Source: Fragilaria radians
Taxonomy: Eukaryota > Bacillariophyta > Fragilariophyceae > Fragilariales > Fragilariaceae
DNA: 64,000 bases
Reading direction: 5' to 3'
NCBI GenBank assembly: GCA_900642245.1
Contig: CAAAJI010000003.1
Coordinates: 520,097-584,096, forward strand
Position 1 is the stretch's first letter. Every line of letters starts with the position of its first letter. Both the position numbers and the translations under genes were made by a program. The notes beneath the pieces are model-generated. The model was not told the origin of the DNA. It made no database searches and worked only from the letters and a program-made list of their open reading frames with translations. Below, in pieces: positions 44,271-56,159 of this stretch.

Positions 44271-45467
44271 ATGGCGTCATTTCTCTCTCTCAAGTATTAT
44301 GTAACATGCCTCCTTATCATACTCATCAAGATAATGAATAAAGCACATTCCTTCCAGATACTTCATTCACAACACTCTGCGTTTACAAAATTATACGAAT
44401 CGGCTGATGCATCAAGTGCCGCAACCTTAAGATCCATGATTTTTACAAATTTAGATCGCGAACGACAACAGCCTCAATTGCTATGCGACTTTCTTATGGA
44501 AATTGGTGCCTGTTCTACCAGCATTACCGATTCTTACCGAGGAACAGAGAAGGAAACTCCCATCTTCCTTGAACCTGGCTATATTGAATCGAAAAACGTT
44601 AACACTGCAGACAACACTGCTCTGTCTAGGTGTTGGAAATCTTGTACGGTAACCGCTCATTTTGCAGCATCTACCGACTTGAGATGGATCGCCGATTTGA
44701 CACAAGAAAGTTTTGGAATGACCTTGGATTACCATATTGATGACTTGCCAGATAGAGATTGGGTAATGCACGTTCAACAAAGTTGGAAGCCTATACTTGT
44801 GCATGGGATTGTCTTACGATTTCCATGGCATACAAATGAAGATGTGACTCAAATTGCAGGGGAAAACTGCGTTGAACTCAAGCTAGAAGGTGGAGTTGCA
44901 TTTGGTACAGGAGAGCATCCGACGACACAGTTATGTTTGGATTGGATTCAACAAGTTTTAAGGACAAAAAGTGTAACTAAAGTCATGGATTATGGATCTG
45001 GATCAGGCGTGTTAGGTTTAGCCGCTTGTGCATTGGATCCGTCTATAACATCAATCGGTATAGACATTGATGTTGATGCGGTACGGATTGCAAATCAAAA
45101 TGCAGCCAACAATAATCTCAACATGATCAATTATTTGCCTCCAATTGTTGATAGTATGGATGATGAATCGAAATCTATACTCATGCGAGCCATGCAAAAA
45201 AATCAAGGCACTGTATTACCTTCACTCCTTGATGGTCCTTACTACGATGTCTGTGTTGCAAACATTCTAGCGGGGCCTCTGGTAACCCTTGTCCATACTT
45301 TGGCTAACCTTATCAAGCCAGGTGGGGCTTTAGGACTGAGCGGGATCTTGGCCCCTCAAGCAAATATGGTCATAGATGCGTACAGAACGTACTTTGAGGA
45401 TGTGCATGTTGCGAAGGAGCTGGAAGGGTGGATTCTTATAACAGGAATTCGAAGGTTGGATCCATGA
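44271..45467 (+). CDS. prmA: Ribosomal protein L11 methyltransferase-like (PrmA), probably plastid, 398 aa
   Basis: The C-terminal 280 residues match PrmA. The signature FGTGEHPTT is at about 211, SAM motif I MDYGSGSGVLGLAA follows at about 239, and the acidic GIDIDVDAV segment comes after it. ANILAGPL takes the place of the catalytic-loop NPPY-like motif, as usual in PrmA. The enzyme trimethylates ribosomal protein L11. The N-terminus (residues 1-28) is a signal-peptide-like hydrophobic stretch ending AHS-F; a Phe directly after the signal-peptide site is the diatom plastid-import motif, so it should act on plastid L11. The 100 residues between presequence and catalytic domain are a poorly conserved N-terminal domain, as in bacterial PrmA. 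Confidence 0.88.
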   Translation: MASFLSLKYYVTCLLIILIKIMNKAHSFQILHSQHSAFTKLYESADASSAATLRSMIFTNLDRERQQPQLLCDFLMEIGACSTSITDSYRGTEKETPIFLEPGYIESKNVNTADNTALSRCWKSCTVTAHFAASTDLRWIADLTQESFGMTLDYHIDDLPDRDWVMHVQQSWKPILVHGIVLRFPWHTNEDVTQIAGENCVELKLEGGVAFGTGEHPTTQLCLDWIQQVLRTKSVTKVMDYGSGSGVLGLAACALDPSITSIGIDIDVDAVRIANQNAANNNLNMINYLPPIVDSMDDESKSILMRAMQKNQGTVLPSLLDGPYYDVCVANILAGPLVTLVHTLANLIKPGGALGLSGILAPQANMVIDAYRTYFEDVHVAKELEGWILITGIRRLDP

Positions 45468-46375
45468 GTTCAAGAATGAAATTACGAAATTGGCAAGGAC
45501 GGAAAATGTTATAATACATGTCGATAAAAATATACTTGGCATTCACATACATGCGCTCTTCTATCCTCGTTTTGTGAACTTGATAATTTCTCAAGCCATT
45601 TCGATCTTAGAATTACAAAAAGCTTAGCCTAATGTCAAAAGTCAATAACACTCTAATTTACGCATTTTGCTCCATACATAAAGCTTTTGTATTGTACAAA
45701 GATGATTTGTTATGGATTTCGGCTATTCCCTACGAATTGAGTGACGTTGTGCATGCAGCCTTTGTAATAATGAAAGTGACACCAACAAAGTGATGGTCTA
45801 CGACTTCGAATTGCTCATCATACGTATTTTGGCTTTTTTTAAATTTCTAGGCAAGACAGTTGAATAGATGCTGCACCAAAAAGTAATGAATTATAGTTCT
45901 TGGACTATCTGAATTGCTTTCCAAATTGTTTATTTATTCCTGAAGAATGTTTAACCCTTTTCACAACTCCAAATTTCAAATCCAAAAAAGTTGAAATCAA
46001 GACTTTTGCATGAATGTAAAAGCCTAACACACTTGCTGAAAGATTACAAGGAATTCCAATGATGAGATACAATCTGTATTGCATCAAGGGCACTATGCGC
46101 ACATTCTAGTTGGAAAAGAATGTCAAGCAAAGAAACGGGTGAGAGGAAAATAATACTGAACTCCTCTTTGCCTAAGCCTAAACACTCATTTCCGAAAGCA
46201 AGAGGAGGAAGATCTGCATAATTGTTTAGGTTGGAAAAAAGAAAAGGATATTTTTGGGTATTAGAAACACTTACCTCATAGTTGGTTAGTGAGTTTGATA
46301 TCACAAGCCCTGGGATTGCATTTCTTATGCTGTGTATTTTATGACCAGAAAGGTTTAGATGATTTTAGTACGATG
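45468..46375. other. Intergenic, tail-to-tail spacer
   Basis: No gene supported. Genes on both sides end here (plus-strand methyltransferase and minus-strand zinc-ribbon gene), so it holds two 3' UTRs. Short minus-strand frames at 46304-46044 and 46102-45905 show no motif. Confidence 0.45.
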
Positions 46376-49300
46376 TCAGAACCAACGGATTTCCTTTTCA
46401 GACAATCTTGCAGGTGCACGAGATTGAGAAGAAGTTGGAGGACGTCCAACATTAGAATGCCGAGGAGACGAATCTTCCGCTTCCACTACACTCTTCTCTA
46501 ATTCCTCAATTGCTAATGCAGCTGATGCAAGGCGGTCTATTAACATTTCAACTTCATTTCTATTCTCCCTACTCTCTTGTTTATGCTCACTTGCGATCCT
46601 TGGTCTAAGCAAAACCTTCTCATTCCAAACCAAGGCATCTAAACATTCTGATTGGACAACATCATCATCATCCAACATGGTGGATGACTTGAAAAAGTCT
46701 TGTTCAGAATCGGGAGATTCGACATAAAGTAGTTGACTTCTCTGATCACGATACAATTTCGAGCTGCTTTTTGTTGTAGAGAAACTGTTCTCCGGGGATT
46801 CGTTGAATTTCACTGACCTGCTAGCATCACTTTTTCCCTTCATGATGAAACTAGAATTCCCTGTCATAGAAACTTCACTTTCATCGCGAACATTGTGCTT
46901 CTTGGTCTGATACTTTGAATCGAGTTGATGATCAATATTGAACATACGCGGTGAATTGTAATCATCATGTGTATCGATTCCCGATTCATGTCTTTCTTGA
47001 CTGGAAATTCTAGGTTCAGGACTCCATACTAAATGTTTTAAAGCGAGTTCTTTAGTTTTTGGCCCAGAGAATTCAACCATGTCATCTGTATCATACATTG
47101 CAGCCGTAAATGCATCCACACTCTCACCAGGTATCAAATATAAGACACACCGAGGGTTGCGACAAATTAAGCCAGGGGATGAACGCTTTTCAAATTTTAG
47201 GTCGCCTTTGCAAGAACGACAAATTGAGTCATTTTGCTTACTTGTCCTGATAACATGATGCAACACCAAATCGGTTTGGGCTACGCTTTCTACCTGCATG
47301 TTTTGGGCTTTGGATTCCATTGCAGGTTGCGCGCGAGATGCTGATGAAGGTTTAGAGGATACATCGTTGGCTGAGGAATACGACGTGAAGGAATCAAACT
47401 TTAAAATCAGTTCCTTGTCATCCTTCAGATAAACCACAGCTCCAGTGTCTGAACGTGATGAACTTTCTGTGTAGCTATTTCTCTCGTGAGAGCTATATTC
47501 TTTAAATTTGATAGGAAGCTCGTTGACTGCTGGACTTTCTTGATCCTCTTTAAATACAATATCTGATATCAGAGTTAAGTCGTCATGCAAGTTATAAGTT
47601 TGAAGCCTTTTATCCTGAGGAAGAAAATCATGGCCTTTCCATTTATTTGATACATACGAATGTCCTTGGTTCCACTTTGCGAAGGATTCAGTTTCAAAGC
47701 CACTTTCAGGTTGCAGATCATTTTTGGGCAACACTTCATTACAATTTACCTTACATCCATTGTTCCTACTAAGGGGAAAGCACATTGTTTCATCGTTATA
47801 TTGCCTTTGTCCGCTAGACCTTGAATCTCTTGTTGAAAGGGTTGCTACGCTCAAAGACTCGCCAAATATCTTTCCCTGAAAACCACTTTTTTCATTTGTT
47901 TGCCACGTATCCTTAGATTTAAAGTCTGAGGTAATTGAATACTTCCCATTTTTTGGCAAATTGGTCTCATCCCAATAGTATTCGGTTTCATTTTGGGGGC
48001 CTAGTCTTACATCATGCATGTTTGTCAATAATGTAAATGACGGGGAAGAAAAGCTCTTTGTATCCAAGTTCTGTGAAAATGATTTTGATACCTCCATTTC
48101 ATCGCCAGCATTACTTGGAGATGGTTTTAAATCAAGGTTGCGATTCGAAGGATCACTCTGTTCTCGAGTAATAATGCCATGCTGCTGCTGATTCGTTTTA
48201 CCCACACTCTGCGGTAACAAAGTTTGGTCAAAATTATTCTGTGATGCCTCTGATAGAAAAACTTGTTCTTGAACACTTTTGTTTGTGATAAAAGACAAAA
48301 GAGCTTCGTGATCATGGATGTCAAGATTTTCAGGGATGGCAAAATATCTTAAACCACTATTCGTGGGAACGGACTCTTGAAAAGTAGAGAGTCGTCTATC
48401 GCCTTCTAAATCCTTGCTTTTTTCTCGATGATACTCGGTGTGATCAGTTTCATTTTTCTCTCCTTTGGTTTTCGCTTCAGAAACACTTAAATGCGTATTG
48501 AAGTTATAAGGGAGGCTGCTCTCCGATCTGTTGGCTTCCAAAATCCTTTCTGAACTGATGCATACAGCGCATTCAACTTCGCCCAAGGGGGATTGCATGA
48601 GAGGGGTTAAACATTGAGTACATTTTGAGTTTGTCAACAGCCAACCAGAGAGTAGTCTACGATAAACTTCTTGACTCCCGATTTCTCTAAAGAAATGTTA
48701 GCATTAAATGGGATAAATTAGGTCAACGATTGTCAAGGAAACTTACACCTCATAACCTTCAGATCCCGAAAAGTCAGAGTTTTCGTCATTCTGACCGATT
48801 TCCTCCTCGGAATCCTGTTCAATGATGTCATAAACTCCTTCACCATCGACTAAAAAGTTACGGTGAAGCGAATCATTAACATCCTCACGAGTCTCGTCGT
48901 GATCCCAATTGATCAGAAGTCCTGAAATATCTTGTTGATCCTCTGCTACGGCGATCTGCTTTAATGACTCAAAGGGACCTTCAGAATCATCCCCTTTATC
49001 CAACTGGGAAAGTCGGCAATTTTCGTCTTCATGATAAGTCGCTTCCCTAGCGTCATCAATTAAAATATGTGATTCATCCTTTCTCATTAGATTGTTCACG
49101 TTAGAAGTTGAGGCGAAAATGTAGTCGTCTGTATTATCTCGTTGCTCCGCGCGAGGGGAAGGTGATTGCTGCATATTACTATTATGCAACATATTTGGAC
49201 TATCTAGTCCATTGGAAAAGGTGTTGGAAGTTTTATTGACTATTCTTTTCGGTGAACTGTCAGAATCGAAAGTATCAAGTATGGCTTGACCCTTTCGACG

Positions 49301-51287
49301 TAAATCAGCTCTCTTCTTTGCCTTCTTGAACACCAAGGGACAGACAACGCACTCACTAATACCCTTATTCTCCATAACTGGCATTTGGCAATGATTACAT
49401 TGTGTCTGAGTTAAAATAAACCCCTCCATCAATTTTCGCCCGATTGCCTTAGTAGCTATGTCTCGTCTTGTAGAAAAATGAGTTAGGAGGTAGTGAACAA
49501 TGATCATAAACTAGAATTACTTACTTCTTCTCGTAATCTTTGATGATAGATGCCTCCTCTTTAAGAGTGTAACAAGAACCAAGAGATTTATCGTCGGTCT
49601 CCATGTCAGATTGTAACATTTGACATTCAACGCTAATATTGTTCTCTGCTAAACCTTTGTTTACTTCCCTGGTTTCTGTTCCTTGTATTTGAATTACTAT
49701 TTCAGGGTTTCTTGACACATCCGACGTAACCTCCGGAAATTTTGGGGTAGGTGACGTAATTACTTTTAAGGGTTCGGGTATTCTCATGAGACTAGTTGGA
49801 TCGTCGAATACTTTCATTTTCATAACGTCAGCCTGCAACGCCTGAGAGGTTAATGTTAACTCCTCTCCCTTTCTTTGAATCCTTTCTGGATGTTGTGACA
49901 AAGGAGCACGACTTCTCGGATCGAAAGAAAATCTTTTATTCATTACGGAAGGTAAATCAAAAACAGTCTCTTTTTCTGTATCCTCCAGCAAATCCATGTA
50001 TGCCCGACGACGTAAGGGAGACCTAGGTATTCTATGAGAATTAAAAAATCCATGATTTTTCTTTTTCTCGAATGGCTCGTCATCTTCTATTGAATACCTG
50101 TCGGGTAGTCCTGGACTGGATGGAAAACTAGTCCTAGGAATGATACCCATACGTGGTGTTCTTCCCTGCATCAATGTGTCCCACTCTATAGGTTCTCCGT
50201 CATTGGGGCATATTTCAAAATGAGAAGATGGAACAGATGATTTAGGTGATGACTCCTCCACCATCAACGAAAGCTCAGGATTTTCGAAGATACGAGAGTT
50301 TGTAGCAGGAAAGCTTGATAAGGAATCCCCCTTACTTGACATTATTGTGATGCTGCCATGTGATGGACGAAAGGCAACCTTACTTAGCTTAGATCCATCC
50401 TCTGAAGTTCCAGCATCTGAAGAGGACGAAGAAGACGTAGAAGCCAACCAAGATGCTAAGTTCGAAAGCATTTGATCCTGACGTTCCTCATCTCCTTTTT
50501 CCTGAATAACATAAACTTTACAATTAGGGCAATAAGGTGGAATGGGTCTAATTGCCTCAGAAGACACAGTTCTTTCATGAGTATTATGCTTCCTGCTTGC
50601 CATCTGATCAATACACATTGAATCACAGTACTTTCCTACAAAACTTTCCAAAATCGAAACTAAGGGGACAGCAAATCCACAGCTAGGGTATGTTGTGGCT
50701 GCAGTGCTTGCGACCTCAATGTGCGAGATAAAGCTTTGTGGATCATAATCTTGAATTGGATAATCGTCTTGACATGATATAATTGGACCAGATCTATTGT
50801 GATCTAACGATCTTGTGGTATGTGAAGAAACTGAATGGCTTAAAACGACAGGCTTTCCTCCGTCGTTCGAAGTGGATAGGTCTTGATACAACAGAGGCAT
50901 TGAGCACTTCGGACAACCTTGCAATGGGATGACAGTATCTCTCGTATTTTCTTTGGAGAAAAGAGACTCATCTCGTGATATTGATGGTTTTTGAGCTTTA
51001 GTCTGATGATGCTGCTGTCGAAATCGTCTCTTAGCAGAGATTGCGGCCTGATCACCAATGTTGGGTGTTGCTCCAGGATCTAAAGTGCCAGATTTCATTT
51101 CAATCTTCTTTGGTATATGAAGCGATGACGGGATCCTTTTATTTCCTTTAGGAAGAGATAATCTAGAGTGCCTTAAGTTATCATTTTCCGTGTCGGATTT
51201 AGCGACAGCAACAACCTTCAAATTTTGTGAGTGATATTTGTCGGGCGGTGGCGCCAAGTATGTCGAGTTCGGTAATGCAGAAACCAT
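46376..51287 (-). CDS. Multi-zinc-ribbon protein with repeated autoantigen-p27 (ZNRD2/SSSCA1-like) domains, three exons, 1597 aa
   Basis: Exons 51287-49525, 49466-48747 and 48686-46376; introns of 58 and 60 bases, both phase 2. Directly after each intron comes a domain of the autoantigen-p27/ZNRD2 zinc-ribbon type. In exon 2 IGRKLMEGFILTQTQCNHC...CVVC starts at about residue 592. In exon 3 YRRLLSGWLLTNSKCTQC...CAVC starts at about 834. Exon 1 carries further CxxC pairs (CPKC about 125, CPNC about 254) of looser fit, and exon 3 a later ribbon CRSC...CRNPRC at about 1320. The rest is disordered, rich in Ser, Asp, Glu and Asn, with a short coiled coil near the C-terminus. The usual family protein is about 200 residues with one ribbon, so this is an expanded, scaffold-like form. 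Its role is not evident. Confidence 0.8.
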
Positions 51288-52493
51288 GCTTATTTATTGC
51301 AAATGAGGTGTCAAATGCAGAACAATCTTAAAGGCAAGCGATATCTTGCTTTACGTTCCAAGCTTGGGTCGATCCTTCTGTAGTCGTCCGCGATGGTGAA
51401 TCGATTTCCGCTTCATGAGAAACATAAAAACGACCGTTTTTTTTCGTTGAACAATAATTCTTGGTATATTCTTAAAAAAATAGAAAAATAAAGTGGCTTG
51501 GAGCGCGCGGTCCCATTCAACTGGGGGGTCGATGTTCAAACAACAGAGATTAAGACGTCAATAGTACGACTCGAACCAAAGTGAATTGACGCGTCAAATA
51601 ACTCAAAATAATTCTATAATTTGCCATTGAGTTGTACCACAGAACAGATATTGTCCAATGGTAGAATGAAGACAAGAAACAAAGATAAAAGTGAAGAGGG
51701 ACTACCCTTTGGAACTGCAGTTAGTTATTTACGATAGCTACTTCCTTTTGCTAGATAAGCATATTCATTTCTTCATTTTCCTCTAGATCTCTCTTTGTTC
51801 CTGATCACACTTTGAGAGAAAGAATAATGATTTTTGACGTTAACATTTTTTGAATTCAATCAATTTGATTCTTTTTAGCTTGCGTAGAAATAACGGAGAA
51901 TATCCTTAATTTTCCACTTGTCAGTCAAATTTTAGATGAATGTACTTTGAGATTAACGTTATGAAATCTTAAGAGTTATTATAAGCTCTCATGTTGGAAT
52001 CCTTGCTTTCACTCATTGTTGAGGTGATAAAATATTACGCTCTTAAGTATGCTTTGAAGTCCTATTCGGAACATTCAGGGTCTGGATCCTTTTGCTGCTT
52101 TGTTATCTAAAGTGATGTTTTTCCTACAAATTAACATTTTTAAGTTTCTGATTCTCGATATGTATTTCATTTTTGTGACTTTGTTTGTTGTTGACGACGA
52201 TAATCAGTAAGAGCACACCTGTCAAGCGAGAGATTCGTTTTAGGTGTCTTGTTGCATATCGCGCGTTTCTCATGACGTAAGCATCTAAGGATGTCACGTT
52301 TTGTCAACTCATGACAACCCCAATATCGAAGGTACTGGAAAGTCTTAGAAGGTACAGCAAACTCAATAGTCGTCTAAAAACATATTTCACACCTGATCGA
52401 TCGTTTCCATCACACATTGAAATTTCACTGAATTTTCTGTCAGAAAGGAATTTCGTTGACAACCGCAGATAATTTGCTTGATAAAGTACACCG
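51288..52493. other. Intergenic, divergent promoters
   Basis: Separates two genes transcribed away from each other. AT-rich, with no coding frame I would support; the minus-strand frame at 51539-51351 is Phe/Lys/Arg-rich and short. Confidence 0.45.
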
Positions 52494-52967
52494 ATGACAT
52501 CTCTTGTTCTCCTTCTACTCATTCTCAGTACTTTGATTCAAGTGAGTTCATCGTCTACATTGTCTTTGTCATCTGACGCCTTCTTGGGAGCCAAAAACAG
52601 TCGACCGGTTAGAGAAACACTCAGGACCACAAAAATGAATGTCAGATACTTATCTGATAAACACGATACCGATGATGATGATAGCAGTGAGAGTAGTAGT
52701 AAAAGTAAAGCAAGTAGCAATGGAGACGATGAAATAAAGGTATCCAAGCCCTTAGTACACAAAACGGTACCTTCCATGAAGACAACGGACGACGACAACA
52801 ATAGTACTTTCACTCCTCCACCGGAAGTGGAACCCCCTTTTTGGAAAGAAGCGGTGTCGGCCCTTTTCTTATTTGGTGCCATGGTGCTTTGTATCGCAAC
52901 AGCAGTCAAGGCACGATGTAACGCAACGGGGTACCGCGAAATCCCTTCTACAACGTTGGTGGTGTGA
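52494..52967 (+). CDS. Signal-peptide, Ser/Asp-rich, single-TM protein, 157 aa
   Basis: Residues 1-20 form a classic secretory signal peptide (Leu-rich core, then Ser residues). The lumenal part is short and highly acidic/serine-rich at 56-80, with a lysine-serine mix (SSSKSKASS), followed by a proline-rich stretch (FTPPPEVEPP). A transmembrane helix at 119-138 leads to a 19-residue cytosolic tail with a Tyr-based GYREI element. A type I topology follows. An Arg-Tyr-Leu at 51-53 just before the acidic region fits the RXL processing site known in diatom silica-forming proteins. The overall architecture is like that of silica-associated membrane proteins, but there is no sequence signature that proves it. 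It is convergent with the next gene, 114 bases apart. Confidence 0.7.
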   Translation: MTSLVLLLLILSTLIQVSSSSTLSLSSDAFLGAKNSRPVRETLRTTKMNVRYLSDKHDTDDDDSSESSSKSKASSNGDDEIKVSKPLVHKTVPSMKTTDDDNNSTFTPPPEVEPPFWKEAVSALFLFGAMVLCIATAVKARCNATGYREIPSTTLVV

Positions 52968-53081
52968 AAATCGGATAATCTAGAATGAAGGGGAAAATAG
53001 TTCTATGAATAGATTTGAAATTAATAATCCTCAGAATTTCTAGCTATTTCATCGCATCATGAGAGTAGTGACTTGATGAAA

Positions 53082-55169
53082 TTATGAATTACCAGCTAAA
53101 CTTCTAGCCCAATTTAGAGTGTCAAGGATAGATTGCACAGAAAATGGATTAGCTTCTCTGACTGTAGTACCCTTCCAGAATCTTGCTACTACATCACCTG
53201 GCGTGAGTTGTCCATTGATTCTAGTCTCTATGATCGAGTGTTCCGATATCTTCCCATCCTGATTTACTCTGTATTCAGAAATTAACTGCAGCTTTATTGG
53301 AATACTGGCATCATCGATTCCCATGGGTAGAGGCCTTAGTCGTAGGTTAATCTTCCAATCTACACGAATACATCCATCAGGACGGAATATCAACGTTGGT
53401 TCGTCTTTCCCGGGCAATGTGTCTATCCTAACTTGACCACTTCGAATGGCCCCACGAAGAGATAACATTGCCACACGGAATGCAGCTTGGTATGAAACAT
53501 CCCCGCGCAAGAGTGTTTCACCGAAATAACCTCGTAGTTCTACGTTCGCAGATAGGAAAGTTGCTGCGGGGACGGTTGCCGTAGGCATTGAGGTCCAATC
53601 CTCGAGTAGAGTGCACAAAATGTCATAAAAGGCAGACGCCGATGCCTCACTGCGACGAGGTGGAATCAAAAGTAGACTATCGCTCCCTCCCTTAACAGGA
53701 CCACCAGAAGATGATACTTGTTCGATCCAATCTAATACAACATCTGCGCCTCGGGCGTTGCGTCCTGTCTGAACAGCTTGATAGAATTGACGGAACCATA
53801 AAGGATCTTCAACCCGAATCCCCCGCACAACAAGTTCCAATGGTTCAACTTGAATGATACATCCCGTTTCCGAGAGAGTGTATCGATCTCTCCCTTCTAC
53901 TCGAACGGGACTGTTCGTGACGTATTCCACAACGACTGTTAGGTTCTTAAAGCAGGTTTCTATGCCCATGACATTCCAGTTTCCAATTCCGCTCTGACGA
54001 ATGGATGCCAATACTCGAAAAAATTCTGAGATGGATTCACCTCGTTGATCTAAGGTGGATCCATCCATTCCAAGCATTTTACAATCGGGAGAAAAAAGCG
54101 ATTGGATATCTTCCTTGGAAGAACCTTGGGACAAAATTGGAAGACTGCGCTTGATAAAGTTTGTAATTACGCGTTGAGAATTTATTTGCTTCGCAAAAGC
54201 ATACGACCCCGGTACTGGCTCTGGCCAATCTAATTCATCAATTGGAATATAGGATGTCGTATTTTTTAAGCTATTATCAGCAACAGTAGAAGATGTGGCA
54301 CCAAACGTTTCCCATGACGTTGGTGATGTCGTTGCATAAAGTTGTGGGAGCTCAACGTGTGAGTAGTTATTGTGATGCTGCTGTTGTATTTGCTGTTGAA
54401 CAATCTCATCTCTCAACTCATTCAAGATTGGAAAGGAGCTTGCCACCATGGACAGTAATGGCTGTTGAACTGATCGAAAGGCCCGTCGAAGTGTAGCCAA
54501 GGTTTCCCCGACTGCATTGATTGTTTGTCCATCGATTTTGATTTCCTGCAATTGATGTTGAGATACCAACCCATCACGATTCAATACGATGAGAGAAATT
54601 CCCGAAACAGTGGATGATCCAACGACTCCAACGTATATCGTTGCTTTCCAACGGACTAGAATTCTTTCAAACGTAGAAACATCAAGAAGTAAGATGCTGG
54701 ATATGAGGGGTTGTACCTCATCCGTTGATGATTCATCCTGACTAGATACTCCAGCCGGGAAAGAACGAGAGAAAAGTTTATTGGCTTCTCGTGCTGCTAA
54801 GGATGCCGCGACTAGAGTTGTCGATAAGTTTACAAGTTCTTCAGTACCCGAGGCCAACTCCTCTTGGTTTGGTCCAAGTAAGGAGAATGATTCAGCATAA
54901 ACTTCGCCGACAGATTCCTTATCTAATGCCTGGACAAGAAGTAGGGGTATTTGAGATCTTAATTTGCTGATGGTTTCGTCTATTCGACACAGTCGTTCAA
55001 CTTGGTCCAGCGTTGGGTTGAATTTGTTTGATTCGGCAAGAAGTGTGCTCCAGTATTTTCGTGAGAATGAATCAGAATAGAGTCCTACTAAATTGCTGGG
55101 GCTCGTAAATGATTCAGAGGGAGAAAGTAGGCAAAGTAGCAGCAGACATATGCAATAAATCATGGCCAT
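53082..55169 (-). CDS. Plastid-targeted unknown protein, 695 aa
   Basis: Single exon. The N-terminus is a signal peptide (MIYCICLLLLCLLSPSES) directly followed by Phe-Thr-Ser-Pro, the diatom plastid-import pattern. Residues about 30-290 are mostly helical and without a known domain. A Gln/His-rich stretch follows at about 258-270. Two later segments look like NTF2/SnoaL-type folds: around 358-440 (LFSPDCKMLGMDGSTLDQRG then WNVMGIETC, YTLSETGCIIQV) and around 515-650, with a strand ending FRPDGCIRVDWKINLRLRP. That last motif resembles the nuclear-transport-factor-2-like domains found in plastid DUF2358-type proteins, but I cannot assign a family. Function unknown. Confidence 0.75.
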   Translation of the reverse strand: MAMIYCICLLLLCLLSPSESFTSPSNLVGLYSDSFSRKYWSTLLAESNKFNPTLDQVERLCRIDETISKLRSQIPLLLVQALDKESVGEVYAESFSLLGPNQEELASGTEELVNLSTTLVAASLAAREANKLFSRSFPAGVSSQDESSTDEVQPLISSILLLDVSTFERILVRWKATIYVGVVGSSTVSGISLIVLNRDGLVSQHQLQEIKIDGQTINAVGETLATLRRAFRSVQQPLLSMVASSFPILNELRDEIVQQQIQQQHHNNYSHVELPQLYATTSPTSWETFGATSSTVADNSLKNTTSYIPIDELDWPEPVPGSYAFAKQINSQRVITNFIKRSLPILSQGSSKEDIQSLFSPDCKMLGMDGSTLDQRGESISEFFRVLASIRQSGIGNWNVMGIETCFKNLTVVVEYVTNSPVRVEGRDRYTLSETGCIIQVEPLELVVRGIRVEDPLWFRQFYQAVQTGRNARGADVVLDWIEQVSSSGGPVKGGSDSLLLIPPRRSEASASAFYDILCTLLEDWTSMPTATVPAATFLSANVELRGYFGETLLRGDVSYQAAFRVAMLSLRGAIRSGQVRIDTLPGKDEPTLIFRPDGCIRVDWKINLRLRPLPMGIDDASIPIKLQLISEYRVNQDGKISEHSIIETRINGQLTPGDVVARFWKGTTVREANPFSVQSILDTLNWARSLAGNS

Positions 55170-56159
55170 GTATCCTGCAATGATGTCGCAATAATTAAGT
55201 TGTGAGATAATACTACTGGTAGTAACTTAGTCGTCCACATCTCTCTAAGTGTTACTTATGTGTCAGATCAAGATCAACAATTATTATCGTCCTAAGGAAC
55301 ATTGAATTATCTTGTTATAAACAAGATCCATTGTTGTCCAAAAAAGCCAGCTAAAAGATGCTACAACTTTACATCGTGAAACAATACATTCGATTATATT
55401 CACAACAAACTATTTGATGTGTAGAAGTGTTTGTATGCCAGAAAAATAGAGCAAGGCAGAAAACGTGGCTCAAAGTCTATTAAGTCGTGTTATTCTAGTT
55501 GTATGGCATATGCGCCAAAGAATTTGACAACTGAAAAGCAAAGAGTATGAACCAAAGGGGCAAGCCAATGGTGAAGTTACCAGAGAAATTGGAAAAGGCT
55601 GTTTGCGAAACGTTGTCCCTAGGTCATTGTATACTAGGAAGTACCTTTACTAGAAAACTGTATCAAATCCCCTAAAGTTGCATCTCTTTCTTTCTAAGTT
55701 TTGTTCCGCATACATTAAGGGAATAATGCAATTAGGAATTTCAATAAACAAACTCAAGCTAGACTCAACTAAATTAAGTCATTGTACAGAAAAGGTCAAA
55801 AGCCAAGTTTCACCTGGTCACAGTTACTACTTCATCTGGAAAATATTGTAAGTCATCGATGGTTTGTCAATCATTAACCAGATGTTAATCTTAGAAAATA
55901 AGTTGTTATTGAATATATCAAGATTTCAATTGTTTGATTCTGTGAGTGGTATTTCTCCAATCATTCAAAATTTCGAGTTCCAAGCTGGCTAAATTTTTTG
56001 AGTAATCGCATCAAATTTTTCAATACGAGATTGAATCGTAAACTAACTACGTAGTCATTCATACAGTAAACCTGTTGTTTTCTACGTAGAGAGTAACTGT
56101 GCCTTTCCCTTGTTTGCGTTGTATCAACATACATCGTACAAATAATTGTTTGTTGGATC
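55170..56159. other. Intergenic, divergent promoters
   Basis: Lies between a minus-strand and a plus-strand gene. AT-rich, without a supportable coding frame; the minus-strand frame 56242-55961 overlaps the 5' end of the LRR gene and looks like a chance frame. Confidence 0.45.

Noticed and set aside
51540..51600. Sequence like a tRNA T-loop (GGTTCGAGTC on the minus strand)
   Set aside because: Flanking bases do not form a T-stem, acceptor stem or anticodon arm.
52538..52909. Minus-strand 123-codon open frame with Ser/Leu repeats
   Set aside because: Antisense to the signal-peptide protein at 52494; repeats mirror its Ser/Asp codons.
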